Positions 27,914 to 37,088 are shown, counted from the first letter of the stretch. The stretch is DNA of 64,000 nt from Isoptericola luteus (GCF_020297055.1 NZ_JAIXCQ010000005.1:186001-250000); one strand, 5' to 3'. Translations and numbers: made by a program. Notes: generated from the letters alone by a model not told the origin.

Positions 27914-27970
27914 AACATGACCCATCGGTCATGTTTTAGGTAGCCTCTAACATGACTGCCCGGTCATCTT
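27914..27970. promoter_or_regulatory. Two palindromic operators between tetR and the SDR gene
   Basis: Site 1 (27914-27935) is AACATGACC-N4-GGTCATGTT, perfect over 9-bp arms. Site 2 (27949-27970) is a weaker copy, AACATGACT-N4-GGTCATCTT. The shared core is ATGAC-N6-GTCAT and the centres are 35 bp apart, the same distance as in the 26-kb TetR pair. Confidence 0.8.
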
Positions 27971-27993
27971 GGGGAGTGGAAGAGGAGCAAGCA

Positions 27994-28735
27994 ATGGACA
28001 TGACGGATCGCAAGGTGCTGGTGGTGGGGGCCTCGTCGGGCATCGGCGCGGCAGTCGCTTGCACGCTTGCCTACGCCGGGGCCAGTGTCGTCGCCGCGGG
28101 GCGCCGGATGGAGCGTCTCAAGGAGGTCGCTGCTCAGTCCGACGCTCTGCCCGGCACGATCATGCCGCTGACTCTCGATGTCGCCGACGAAATCTCCGCG
28201 CGGACGGGCGTCGCGACTGCTGCCGAGATGCTCGGGGGGATCGACGCCGTGGTCAACAACGCGGGCGTCATGCTCACCGGACCCGTGCAGCACGCCGACC
28301 CGGGGGAGTGGGAGCGCATGATGCGCACGAACCTGCTGGGCACGATGCACGTGTCGCACGCCGCACTTCCACACCTCATCGCCAGCCGGGGGACCCTGGT
28401 GCAGACGTCGTCGACGTCGGGCCGAACGGCATCGGCCGGCGCCGGTGTCTACGCCGCAACCAAGCACGGTGTGAACGCCTTCTCGGAGGCCCTGCGCCAG
28501 GAGGTTGCGCATCAGGGGGTTCGTGTGGTTCTCGTCGAGCCCCGGCATGGTCGACACCGAGCTGGCGAGCCACCTCAGCGACCCGGCCATGCGCGAGTTC
28601 GCCGCACGGATGGCCGGGGAGATCCGGATCCTGGATCCGCAGGACGTTGCCGAGGCGGTCCTCTTCGCGGTGACCCGCCCGCCTCACGTGTCGATCAGCG
28701 AGCTGCTCATACGGCCGACGGAGCAGGCGCACTGA
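27994..28735 (+). pseudogene. Short-chain dehydrogenase/reductase, frameshifted
   Basis: ATG 27994 (RBS AGAGGAG) starts a normal SDR: VLVVGASSGIGAAVACTLA, VVNNAGVMLTGP, catalytic Ser in TSSTSGR and YAATKHGVNAF. After VRVVLVEP the frame is lost at the four-C run 28540-28543; one C fewer gives VEPGMVDTELASHLSDPAMR and a natural end at 28735 (LIRPTEQAH). Without correction the frame runs on as Arg-rich nonsense to 28986. This is a one-base insertion, either a real mutation or a homopolymer sequencing error. Partner of the divergent TetR. Confidence 0.85.
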
Positions 28736-28790
28736 TGGACGAAGGCCGCCCGGGACGCCGGGCAAGGGCGTCACGAGCGGCGTGCTCGTG

Positions 28791-30164
28791 TCAGGCGACC
28801 CGGCGCGTCGGGCCGTCGTCCGTCGTCGCCGGCCTCGGATCCGCGGGTGTCGCAGCGACGAACGCTGCGCGCGGTCTCTGCACCGATGCCAGCGAGACGA
28901 TGTCGCGCCCGAAGAGCGAGGCCGTCAGCCACACGGCGAGAACGCGTACCTTTCGCTCCCAGGTGGGGATAGCGAGCACGTGGTAGCCGCGGTGCATCAG
29001 CCACGCGAGGAACCCGCGCACGACCACGCGGCGGTACTGGAAGATGCCGGAGCCGAGTCCGAGCGTCGCGACGACCCCGAGGCTCCCGTGCACGTACGGA
29101 CGGGTGCGTCGGCTCCGGCGGCTGGCGACCAGGTTGCGAGCCAGGCGCCGGCCCTGACGGACGGCGTGCTGGGCGTTCGGGACGGCGAGGGCGCCCGGCC
29201 GCGGTACGGCGAGGTCGGGCACGGCAGCGCCGTCTCCTGCGGCCCAGGCGTCGTCGACGGGGTGGTCAGGGGTGCCGACACGCAGGTCCGGCCTGACGAC
29301 GACGTAGCCGCGGGCGTCGACGGGCAGGTCCGTGTGAGTGGCGACGACAGGGTTCGCGGCGTTTCCGGCCGTCCAGACCAGGAGCCCCGAGGGGAAGGAC
29401 TCTCCGCTCGAGAGCTCGACGACGCCGTCAGCGGCTGAGGTCAGCGCCGTCTCGAGGTGCACGCGAGCACCGCGCCGCTCGAGCAGGCTCGCCACCCAGC
29501 GGCCCGGACCGTCGGTCACCTCCGGCAGGATCCGGGGGCCGCGCTCCACGAGGTGGAACTGCAGCTCCGTCGCATCGATCTCCGGGTAGGCGCGGAGCAG
29601 GTCGTGCGCCAGCCTCTGGAGCTCGGCAAATCCTTCGACCCCGGAGAAACCGCCACCGACGAACGTCACCGTCAGGAGACGGCCACGCTCCCGACCGTGG
29701 GGCAGCCCGGCAGCCCGGTCGAACGACGTGAGGAGCCGATCCCGGATCGCCACGGCCTCCTCGACGTGCTTCATGCCGATCGCATGCTCGGCCACGCCGG
29801 GCACGGGGAAGACGCGGGTGACGGCTCCTGCGGTCACGATGACCGTGTCGTAGGAAAGCCGGAAGGTATCGCCGGACCGGGGCCGCACGACGACGACGTG
29901 ATCGGCATGATCGATTCGCTCGACAGTCCCCTCGATGACCCGCGTGCGGTGCAGGTGCCGACGATGCGACACCGCGGCATGGCGCGCTTCCACGGATCCC
30001 GCCACGACTTCTGGAAGGAACGGCTGGTAGGTCATGTAGGGGCGCGGATCCACCAGGGCGAGCTCGATGTCGCCGCGGCGCAGCTCCTGGCCCAGGTGCT
30101 TCTCGAGCTCCCGGGCCGCGGTGAATCCCGCGTACCCGCCACCGACGATGACGATGCGTTCCAT
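28791..30164 (-). CDS. Type II NADH dehydrogenase (NDH-2)
   Basis: 457 residues. FAD motif IVIVGGGYAGFTAARELEKH at the N-terminus, NAD motif VTFVGGGFSGVEGFAELQRL near residue 165, and the third motif AWAAGDGAAVPD before QHAVRQGRRLARNL, with a C-terminal amphipathic/membrane-associated region. It passes electrons from NADH to quinone without pumping protons. ATG 30164 follows GGGGAGG. The tail after the family end (about 35 residues, Pro/Ala-rich) is not conserved. It stands alone as a transcription unit. Confidence 0.92.
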   Translation of the reverse strand: MERIVIVGGGYAGFTAARELEKHLGQELRRGDIELALVDPRPYMTYQPFLPEVVAGSVEARHAAVSHRRHLHRTRVIEGTVERIDHADHVVVVRPRSGDTFRLSYDTVIVTAGAVTRVFPVPGVAEHAIGMKHVEEAVAIRDRLLTSFDRAAGLPHGRERGRLLTVTFVGGGFSGVEGFAELQRLAHDLLRAYPEIDATELQFHLVERGPRILPEVTDGPGRWVASLLERRGARVHLETALTSAADGVVELSSGESFPSGLLVWTAGNAANPVVATHTDLPVDARGYVVVRPDLRVGTPDHPVDDAWAAGDGAAVPDLAVPRPGALAVPNAQHAVRQGRRLARNLVASRRSRRTRPYVHGSLGVVATLGLGSGIFQYRRVVVRGFLAWLMHRGYHVLAIPTWERKVRVLAVWLTASLFGRDIVSLASVQRPRAAFVAATPADPRPATTDDGPTRRVA

Positions 30165-30315
30165 CTGTTCCTCCCCAAGCACCACCGCGGCGCTCTCACA
30201 CGTTCGACCACGTGGCCGCGCGGTTCGTGACGTGAGGTTCGCCATGCGTCCTGGGCATCGTGCTGCGGCCCTGCCGGCCACGTACGCCGGCAGGGCCGCT
30301 GCTGTAGGGCTCTCG

Positions 30316-31056
30316 CTACCGAGCGATCGCGGCGTCGCCGAGCTCGAGCTCGAGCGCGGCCGCGGTCACGATCTGCGCGACCGCATCGGGCCGCGAGACG
30401 GCGACCGCGTGCGACGCGCCTTCCACCTCGGTCGTACCGCGGGAACCGGCACGCTCCGCCATGAACCGAAGCGCGGCGGGCGGGATGTTGCGGTCCTCGC
30501 CCCCGTGCACGAACCAGGACGGGAGGTGCCGCCACGCCGGCTCCGTCGTTGCGAGTGGCTCGGTCAGCGCCTCCTGCGTGACCGGGCGCTGGGATGCGGA
30601 CATGCACGCGGCGTGACCGGGGGCGACGTCCGCGACGAACTGCTCGTGGAACCGCTCCGGGCGGATGGTCAGGTCGGTCCCGCCGTCGGACAGCGGAGTC
30701 GATGCGAGCGTCTCCCCGAGGGTGCTGCCGGGGAACCGGCCGGCGAGGTCGAACGCGCTCTCTCCGGTCTCGGGAGCGAACGCGCCGACGTACACGAGGC
30801 CGACGACGTTCGGCGCCTGCGAGGCCGCCTCGGTGGCGACCATCCCGCCGTACGAGTGTGCGACGACCAGAACGGGTCCCTCGGTGCCGGCGATGACGTC
30901 TCGCAGGTACGCGGCGTCACCGGCCAACGAGCGCAGCGGGACGGCGTTCGAGACGACCGGGATGCCGTCGCGGTGGAGTCGCTCGACGACGCCGTGCCAG
31001 CTCGAGGAGTCGGCGAAGGCGCCGTGTACGAGGACGGCTGTGGGTGTGGTGCTCAT
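30316..31056 (-). CDS. Alpha/beta hydrolase, paralogue of the 14-kb hydrolase
   Basis: 246 residues; AVLVHGAFADSSSWHGVVER, nucleophile elbow VAHSYGGM, and final His in EGASHAVAVSRP. Length, order of motifs and many identical short segments (GLVYVGAFAPETGESAFDLA compared with GLVYVSAFAPDHGESALELS) show a duplication with the gene at 14079-14825. The usual Gly before His of the elbow is Ala here. ATG 31056 with AGGAGAA upstream. Substrate not predictable. Confidence 0.88.
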   Translation of the reverse strand: MSTTPTAVLVHGAFADSSSWHGVVERLHRDGIPVVSNAVPLRSLAGDAAYLRDVIAGTEGPVLVVAHSYGGMVATEAASQAPNVVGLVYVGAFAPETGESAFDLAGRFPGSTLGETLASTPLSDGGTDLTIRPERFHEQFVADVAPGHAACMSASQRPVTQEALTEPLATTEPAWRHLPSWFVHGGEDRNIPPAALRFMAERAGSRGTTEVEGASHAVAVSRPDAVAQIVTAAALELELGDAAIAR

Positions 31057-31167
31057 GGAAGTTCTCCTGTCGTGCGCGTGGAGCAGGGTGTGGCGTGCGC
31101 CGTTCCCGGACTCAGGGTTCGGTGGCACCCGATGCGGCGGGCCGAGCAGGGCTGTGAATTGCCGTCG

Positions 31168-31500
31168 CTAGTCCGTCGGTTCGATGTGTGCCTCGCTCCG
31201 GGTGGAGACGAGCAGGGGTCGGTATCGGACCCACAGCAGGAAGGACAGCGCCGCCGCGGTCAGCGCGACGCCGGTCCACAGGTTGACCTCGGAATCCGCG
31301 TGGCGCCCGGCGGTCTCCCCGGCGCCGACCAGCCCCATGACGAGCAGGACGACGCCGTAGATGCCGAGGACGGCTCCGATGATCGTGCGGATGTCGAAGG
31401 CTCGAGCGGCGTGCGTCGGGGTGGTGGCGAGACCGTCGGGGGTGGCGTGGTTCTCGTCGTCGCCGGGATGCGACGGCCTGGCGTTGGGTGCGTCAGACAT
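31168..31500 (-). CDS. Small two-helix membrane protein of the symporter operon
   Basis: 110 residues: a polar N-terminus of about 36 residues, two hydrophobic helices (IIGAVLGIYGVVLLVMGLV and WTGVALTAAALSFLLWV) and a short tail. It begins 12 bp after the sodium:solute symporter stop, so it is co-transcribed. The layout suggests an accessory subunit or an unrelated small membrane protein; no family name was recognised. Confidence 0.7.
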   Translation of the reverse strand: MSDAPNARPSHPGDDENHATPDGLATTPTHAARAFDIRTIIGAVLGIYGVVLLVMGLVGAGETAGRHADSEVNLWTGVALTAAALSFLLWVRYRPLLVSTRSEAHIEPTD

Positions 31501-31512
31501 GGTGGGCTCCGA

Positions 31513-33216
31513 TCAGAGAAAGGCGAAGTTGAGACCGACGACGATGGCGAGGGAGACGCTCGCGAGGGGCACGGGCCGACGCCACCAGGGCAAGCGTGCG
31601 GCGACGACGTCGACGAGGTCGGACTTGGGCGTGAGCGAGTAGACGAGCCCGCGCAGCTCTTGCTCAGGCTTGGGAGTGGTCCCGAGCGTGACGAGAACGC
31701 TCAGCAGGATGTCGACGACGAACGCGGTGCCGGCCGCGACGAAGCTCGCGCCCTGACCCGACAGCGGGATGGCTCCCACGCTCAACGGTCCGAGGGCGTC
31801 CTCGCTGAGCACGGCGACCAGGACCGCGCCGATCGTGCCGGCGCTGAGGCCGACCCATCCCGCGGTGGCAGTCATGCGCTTCCAGAACATGCCGAGGATG
31901 AAGGTGGCGAACAATGGCGCGTTGAAGAAGCCGAACAGCGTCTGCAGGTAGTCCATGAGGTTCGTGTAGCCGGACGCCAGCAGCGCGGTGAACAGGGCGA
32001 CAACCGTGGCGACGATCGTCGCGATGCGTCCGACGCGTGTGTAGTAGCCGTCGGGCTTGTCCTTCTTGACGTACTGCTGCCAGATGTCGTAGCTGAAGAC
32101 GGTGTTGAATGCGGAGATATTGGCCGCCATGCCCGCCATGAACGATGCGAGAAGCCCGGCGAGCGCGACGCCGAGCATCCCGTTGGGGAGCAGATCGCGG
32201 ATCATGAGCAGGATCGCGTCGTTGTACTGCACGGTCCCGGCGCCCTGGCCATCCTTTAGGGCCGTGATCTCCGGGACGAGGACGCTCGCGATGATGCCCG
32301 GGACGACGACGACGAAGGGGATCAGCATCTTCGGGAACGAACCGATGACCGGGGCCGTGCGAGCCGATGTGATCGAGTCCGACGCCATGGCGCGCTGCAC
32401 CTCGACGAAGTTCGTCGTCCAGTAGCCGAAGGACAGCACGAAGCCGAGGCCGAAGACGATGCCGATCACCGACCACACGGGGGAGTCGAAGCCGGTCAGG
32501 GACTCACCGGGCCACGAGGAGAGCATCTCCGTTCCGAACGACTCCTCGACGTTGTCGACCAGGCCGCCGACGCCGCCCACACGGTTCAGGCCGACGATCG
32601 TCAGGGGGAGCAGGGCCGCGACGATGACGAAGAACTGCAGGACCTCGTTGTAGATCGCGGCGGACAACCCGCCGAGCGCCGTGTACGTGAGCACCACCGC
32701 CGCAGCGGCGACCAGGGAGACCCATAACGGCCAACCCAGGAGGGCGTTCACGATGGTCGCCAGGAGGAACAGGTTCACGCCCGCGATGAGCAGCTGCGCC
32801 ACCGCGAAGCTGATGGCGTTCACTAGGTGCGCGCCGGTCCCGAACCGTCGTCGCATGAACTCGGGGACGGACCTGACCTTCGACCCGTAGTAGAACGGCA
32901 TCATCACCACGCCGAGGAACAGCATCGCCGGCACGGCACCGATCCAGTAGTAGTGCATGGTGGCCATGCCGATCTGCGCGCCGTTGGCCGACATCCCCAT
33001 GATCTCGACGGCGCCGAGGTTCGCTGAGATGAACGCGAGCCCGGTGACCCAGGCCGGAAGCGAGCGGCCCGAGAGGAAGAAGTCCAGGCTGGACGAGACC
33101 TGGCGACGCGCCAGCCAGCCGATGCCCAGAACGAAGATGAAGTAGACAGCCACCAGCCCGAAGTCGATGAAGTTGGCATCCAGGCGTAGCGGGTTGTCAC
33201 TGGCTGCACTGATCAC
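31513..33216 (-). CDS. Sodium:solute symporter (SSS/SLC5 family)
   Basis: 567 residues with about 14 membrane segments. LDFFLSGRSLPAWVTGLAFI, then SANLGAVEIMGMSANGAQ, VRSVPEFMRRRFG and the GLLASFMAGMAANISAFNTV region are SSS landmarks of the sugar/inositol-type (SGLT-like) branch. It uses the Na+ gradient to import a solute, not identified here. GTG 33216 is the start. Two small genes upstream and one downstream on the same strand look like parts of the operon. Confidence 0.92.
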   Translation of the reverse strand: MISAASDNPLRLDANFIDFGLVAVYFIFVLGIGWLARRQVSSSLDFFLSGRSLPAWVTGLAFISANLGAVEIMGMSANGAQIGMATMHYYWIGAVPAMLFLGVVMMPFYYGSKVRSVPEFMRRRFGTGAHLVNAISFAVAQLLIAGVNLFLLATIVNALLGWPLWVSLVAAAAVVLTYTALGGLSAAIYNEVLQFFVIVAALLPLTIVGLNRVGGVGGLVDNVEESFGTEMLSSWPGESLTGFDSPVWSVIGIVFGLGFVLSFGYWTTNFVEVQRAMASDSITSARTAPVIGSFPKMLIPFVVVVPGIIASVLVPEITALKDGQGAGTVQYNDAILLMIRDLLPNGMLGVALAGLLASFMAGMAANISAFNTVFSYDIWQQYVKKDKPDGYYTRVGRIATIVATVVALFTALLASGYTNLMDYLQTLFGFFNAPLFATFILGMFWKRMTATAGWVGLSAGTIGAVLVAVLSEDALGPLSVGAIPLSGQGASFVAAGTAFVVDILLSVLVTLGTTPKPEQELRGLVYSLTPKSDLVDVVAARLPWWRRPVPLASVSLAIVVGLNFAFL

Positions 33217-33246
33217 GTCGTCCGCCTCACTCTCCGTGGTCGTACG

Positions 33247-33561
33247 TCACGATGTGGATGAGAACTCGACATGACTGACCGGACGCCGAGGCTCGGCGTG
33301 ACGCGGTCGGATGACAGGCGTGCTGTGCATGCTTCCGACGGTTGGGTCGGCCCCGCACGGGACTGACCGTCCCGGGGGCGCCGTCCGCTCTCGATCGGGA
33401 GCCTCTGTGGATGTTGCGGTCCTACCTACTCCGGACTGTCCGATTCGCCTTCGCGGCGTTCGGGGCGAACGGCATTCCCGCCACACCAGGCGGAACTCGC
33501 ACCAGCCCAGGAGTGCGGCCACAAGATAGAGGGCCGCGGTCAGGACGATCTGGCCGGTCAT
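33247..33561 (-). CDS. Small membrane-anchored protein upstream of the symporter
   Basis: 104 residues; a single N-terminal hydrophobic helix (IVLTAALYLVAALLGW) followed by an Arg/Pro-rich hydrophilic region. The start overlaps the stop of the 74-residue gene by ATGA, which supports translation. The first 30 residues look natural, but the rest has poor coding character, so the true product could be shorter if a frameshift occurred. Function unknown. Confidence 0.5.
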   Translation of the reverse strand: MTGQIVLTAALYLVAALLGWCEFRLVWRECRSPRTPRRRIGQSGVGRTATSTEAPDRERTAPPGRSVPCGADPTVGSMHSTPVIRPRHAEPRRPVSHVEFSSTS

Positions 33562-33782
33562 GGTGCCGGCTCCATCGTTCTGAAGGCGTCGTCGGCGAGG
33601 GCGGAAGCCGTGACCGGCACGATCGTGGTGAGCGACCTGAGGATTTCCGCGGCCTCGATCATCACGTCGACGGAGCGACTGGTGATCGCCTCGCCGGCAT
33701 GGAGTCGCAGTGCGGCCCGGTACAACTGGTCGCCGAGAGCGGCGGGGTGGCCGTCGTGGGACGGGTCGTGATCGGGGTGCAT
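33558..33782 (-). CDS. Small cytoplasmic protein, first gene of the symporter operon
   Basis: 74 residues: a His/Asp-rich beginning (MHPDHDPSHDGHP) and then amphipathic helices. AAGGAGG lies at the right distance before ATG 33782, the best ribosome-binding site of the operon. It overlaps the next gene by four bases. No family was recognised; His/Asp content could suggest metal binding but that is only a guess. Confidence 0.65.
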   Translation of the reverse strand: MHPDHDPSHDGHPAALGDQLYRAALRLHAGEAITSRSVDVMIEAAEILRSLTTIVPVTASALADDAFRTMEPAP

Positions 33783-33941
33783 GTCCGCCTCCTTGAGGAT
33801 GGGAGCCGCTTCACGGCGCCACCCATCCACCGTCGGCTTGCGAGACGGGGGAGCGCGCCCTGGGAGTCCGTAGTCAGGTGCGTGGGGACTGCGTAGTGCC
33901 TGCGTTGCCTGACCAAGGCCATGACCCGGTGCCCGCGGGGA

Positions 33942-33947
33942 TACGCT
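33942..33947 (+). promoter_or_regulatory. Candidate -10 of a leaderless LAL gene
   Basis: TACGCT ends 6 bases before the GTG at 33954 and no ribosome-binding site is present, fitting a transcript that begins at the start codon. Confidence 0.45.
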
Positions 33948-33953
33948 TGATCG

Positions 33954-36701
33954 GTGTCGCCGTCCAGAGGCCTTCTGGGTCGGGCCCAGGAGCTGACCCG
34001 ATTGCAGGAGTTGGTCGTTCGCGCGCGCGACGGGCACAGCGGCGCCATCGTCCTGAGCGGCGAGGCGGGGATCGGCAAGACTGCTCTCTTGGACGCGCTG
34101 GTCGCCGACGTGTCCGCGGATGTCCGCGTCGAACGGATGGTCGCCTCCGAGAATGAAATGGAGCTCACCTTCGCGGGACTGCAGCTTCTCTGCGGACGCC
34201 TGTTGACGTCGTCGTCGGTAGATCTTCCCGAGCCTCGCCAGCGAGCGTTGGAATGTGCATTCGGCCTCCGCGCCGCGGGACCACCCAACCCGCTCCATCT
34301 CGGTCTCGGCGTCCGCGACCTTCTGACGCGTGTTGCTGGCGACGGCGTCCTGCTGTGCGTCGTGGACGACGCACAGTGGCTGGACGAGAGTTCGGCGCGC
34401 GCCATAGCGTCCGTGGCCCGTCGTCTCTCCACCGAACGCGTCGCGATGGTCGTGGCGATGCGACACCCCGATGACCGGTTCGCCGACCTGCCCCAGCTGG
34501 CCGTATCGGCGCTCAGCGACGCCGACTCCCGTGCGCTGCTGCAGAGGGTGCTACCGGGCGTGATCGATCAGCGGGTCTTCGACCAGTTGCTCGTCGAGTG
34601 TCGGGGCAACCCGCTCGCCCTCCGAGAGCTGCCTCGCTCGTCCGTTGCTGGCCTGGCCGGCGGCTACGCGCTCGCCGGTTCCCTGTCGCTCGAGAGCCGG
34701 ATCGAACGCAGCCTGCTTGCTCGCCTTGACACCCTTCCCCCTCCGACCCGCACCCTGCTCCTCCTCGCCGCGGCGGATCCGACGGGGGATCCGGGCTTGC
34801 TGTGGCGCGCGAGCGCACGGCTGGGGCTTGCCCCCGAGAACCTGGACCTTGCTCAACAGGCCGACGCACTCCACGTCTCCGGACGCATCCAGTTCCGACA
34901 CCCGCTCATTCGCTCGGCGATCTATCGCGCGGCCAGCCCTGCCGCGCGGCGGGCCGTCCACGCCGCTCTGGCCGATGCGACCTACGCCCAACGAGACCCG
35001 GACCGACGCGCCTGGCATCGGGCGAACGCGACTCTGCAACCCGCCGAAGACGTGGCAGCCGCCCTCGTGCAGTCGGCCGACCGGGCACGTACCCGCGGAG
35101 GTGTTGCGGCCGCTGCCGCCTTCCTCGAACGGGCCGCTCAATTGACGCCCGAGCTCAAGGCGCGGGCTGATCGGCTGATTGCGGCCGCCGAATCCAAGCT
35201 TGATGCCGGGGCACCAGACGATGCGCTGCGGCTGCTCGACGAAACTCGCGACCACGAGCTGAACTCCCTCCAGACAGCTCTGGTCGCACGGCTGCGGGCC
35301 CGCTGCGAGTACGCGCTTCGTCGCGACCGCAGTGCGCCGCGAAAGCTGCTCGCCGCAGCACAGGCGCTCGAGCCCCACGACCCGGTGCTGGCCAGAGACA
35401 CGTACATGCAGGCCCTCTCCGCCGCCACCTACGCCGGGAGGCTAGGCGAGCCGGGCGCCATCGAGGAGATCGCGCAGGCGATCATGTCGTCGACGGCCAC
35501 CGGGGCTCTTGACAGTGCACCGGACCTCATCCTTCGGGGCCAGGCGCAGCTCGCGCTGGGCGGACCATCTCACGCGCTGCCTGTCGTGCGGCGCGCCATC
35601 GCGGCCTTCGCCGAGGCGCCGGCCACGGACCACCGAGCTCTCGCGTGGATGTGGTTCGGGGGTCGCGCCGCCCAGGACATCTGGGATGCCGAGGGGCTGA
35701 GAACTCTCGCGGAGAAACAGGTCCGGCTCGCGCGTGCCGGAGGGGTGCTCACCGTGCTTCCCATGGCGCTCAATCTGTTGATGGTCGCCCGCACATTCGA
35801 CGGTAAGCTGGACGGCGCGGAAGCCATCTGCGACGACATCGACACGATCCTCTCCATCACCGGACACCCCCTCCCGCTGTACGGGCGGATCTTTCTGGCT
35901 GCCTATCGAGGTCATGTCGACGAGGTCGAGGCCAGGGCGCCGCAACTCCGCGCCGACGGTCACGCGCGAGGTGAGGGGTACGCCCTGACCGTGGCCAACA
36001 TGGCAGAGGCCGTGGTCTACAACGGCGCGGGCCACTACGAGAAGGCCTTGGCGTCGGCGCGTGAAGAGCTGCCGTACGTCAACGAGCTCGGCCACACGAT
36101 GCGCACGATGCTCGAGGTGGTCGAGGCCGCCTCGCACCTCGGCGAACGAGATCTCGCAGGCAAGGCAGTCGAACGACTCCATCAGGTGACGAACCCGGTG
36201 ATCGACAGCAGCCCGTGGGCTGCCGCGTTCATGGCGCTGGTCCACGCGATGCAGGACGACGATGACGGTGAGGCTCACTACCTCCGCGCCATCGACGGGT
36301 TCGAGCGGATCCGCGTGCCGATCCTCAAGGCGCGCAGCCAACTTCTGTACGGCGAGATGCTGCGCCGGCACGGGCGTCGTATCGACGCCCGTGCACAGCT
36401 GCGCTCAGCAGAGTCCATTTTTGCCGAATGCGGCATGCAGGGGTTCGCCGACCGAGCGCGCGGCGAGCTGGCCGTCACAGGGGAGAAGATGCGCACTCGC
36501 GGCACGGCGTCAGCGGACGACCTCACTGATCAGGAACGCAACGTCGCCCGGCTGGCCCGTGACGGCCTCACCAACCGCGAGATCGGAGCACGCCTCTTCA
36601 TCAGTTCGCACACCGCCGAGTGGCACCTGCGCAAGGTCTTCGCAAAGCTCGACGTCAGGTCGCGGAACGAGCTGTGGAAGGTACTGCCAGGCCCGGACTA
36701 G
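33954..36701 (+). CDS. Large LuxR-family (LAL) ATP-binding transcriptional regulator 3
   Basis: 915 residues; Walker A GEAGIGKT (residues 36-43), Walker B LLCVVDDAQWLDES, helical repeats and LuxR domain (LTDQERNVARLARDGLTNRE, then ISSHTAEWHLRKVFAKLDV). It is paralogous to LAL 1 and 2. The gene diverges from the symporter operon, suggesting control of that operon. Its stop codon TAG is part of the CTAG target at which an IS element has inserted, so the protein end is probably native. Confidence 0.92.
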   Translation: MSPSRGLLGRAQELTRLQELVVRARDGHSGAIVLSGEAGIGKTALLDALVADVSADVRVERMVASENEMELTFAGLQLLCGRLLTSSSVDLPEPRQRALECAFGLRAAGPPNPLHLGLGVRDLLTRVAGDGVLLCVVDDAQWLDESSARAIASVARRLSTERVAMVVAMRHPDDRFADLPQLAVSALSDADSRALLQRVLPGVIDQRVFDQLLVECRGNPLALRELPRSSVAGLAGGYALAGSLSLESRIERSLLARLDTLPPPTRTLLLLAAADPTGDPGLLWRASARLGLAPENLDLAQQADALHVSGRIQFRHPLIRSAIYRAASPAARRAVHAALADATYAQRDPDRRAWHRANATLQPAEDVAAALVQSADRARTRGGVAAAAAFLERAAQLTPELKARADRLIAAAESKLDAGAPDDALRLLDETRDHELNSLQTALVARLRARCEYALRRDRSAPRKLLAAAQALEPHDPVLARDTYMQALSAATYAGRLGEPGAIEEIAQAIMSSTATGALDSAPDLILRGQAQLALGGPSHALPVVRRAIAAFAEAPATDHRALAWMWFGGRAAQDIWDAEGLRTLAEKQVRLARAGGVLTVLPMALNLLMVARTFDGKLDGAEAICDDIDTILSITGHPLPLYGRIFLAAYRGHVDEVEARAPQLRADGHARGEGYALTVANMAEAVVYNGAGHYEKALASAREELPYVNELGHTMRTMLEVVEAASHLGERDLAGKAVERLHQVTNPVIDSSPWAAAFMALVHAMQDDDDGEAHYLRAIDGFERIRVPILKARSQLLYGEMLRRHGRRIDARAQLRSAESIFAECGMQGFADRARGELAVTGEKMRTRGTASADDLTDQERNVARLARDGLTNREIGARLFISSHTAEWHLRKVFAKLDVRSRNELWKVLPGPD

Positions 36702-36733
36702 GTCATGTCTCCTAATGGCCGGAGGGGCAGGAT

Positions 36734-37088
36734 GTGCCTGTGGAGCACCTCGTTGACCTGGATGTCCTTGCGGACCGGCTGCGGCCGGTCGTCGAGGAAT
36801 GGAGACGTGAAGTCGATGTCGGCCCGTTGACCTGGCGCGACTACGAGGCTGGCTGGCCGAAGCCGATCACGCCCGATCGGGTCAGCGTTCGGGTCCCCGA
36901 GTCGCTGGGGCTGGATCCTTCGGAAGTACGCCGTCGACGACGTGCTCGAGATCGTCGTCTACACGGGCGGCTGGGCCGACGTCGAGTACCTGGTCGGCCT
37001 TGAGGTCTACACCTTCTGTCACGAGTTCCAGGACGCGGACGGTGCGTACTCGGCCGTGGTCTTGGGGGTCGCGGACTTCCTGGCTTAG
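36734..37088 (+). pseudogene. Unknown small acidic protein inside the IS element, frameshifted
   Basis: GTG 36734 has GGAGGGG seven bases upstream. The first frame reads VEHLVDLDVLADRLRPVVEE and continues to VSVRVPESLG; then the sensible frame changes (around 36905-36925) to KYAVDDVLEIVVYTGGWADV and FCHEFQDADGAYSAVVLGVA, ending at TAG 37086-37088. The joined product would be about 118 residues, acidic, Trp/Tyr-containing and soluble, similar in style to small immunity-type proteins, but no family was recognised. It converges with the transposase gene and overlaps its stop. Confidence 0.6.

Noticed and set aside
27952-27993. ATG at 27952 as start of the SDR gene
   Set aside because: It falls inside the second operator palindrome and has no ribosome-binding site, while ATG 27994 follows AGAGGAG and begins the cofactor-binding fold.
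28540-28543. Programmed ribosomal frameshift in the SDR gene
   Set aside because: The C4 run has no slippery heptamer or following structure that fits, and SDR genes are not known to use frameshifting; mutation or sequencing error is simpler.
30067-32259. 730-codon plus-strand open frame across the hydrolase and symporter genes
   Set aside because: It crosses three well-supported minus-strand genes and their gaps, so it cannot be a conserved gene.
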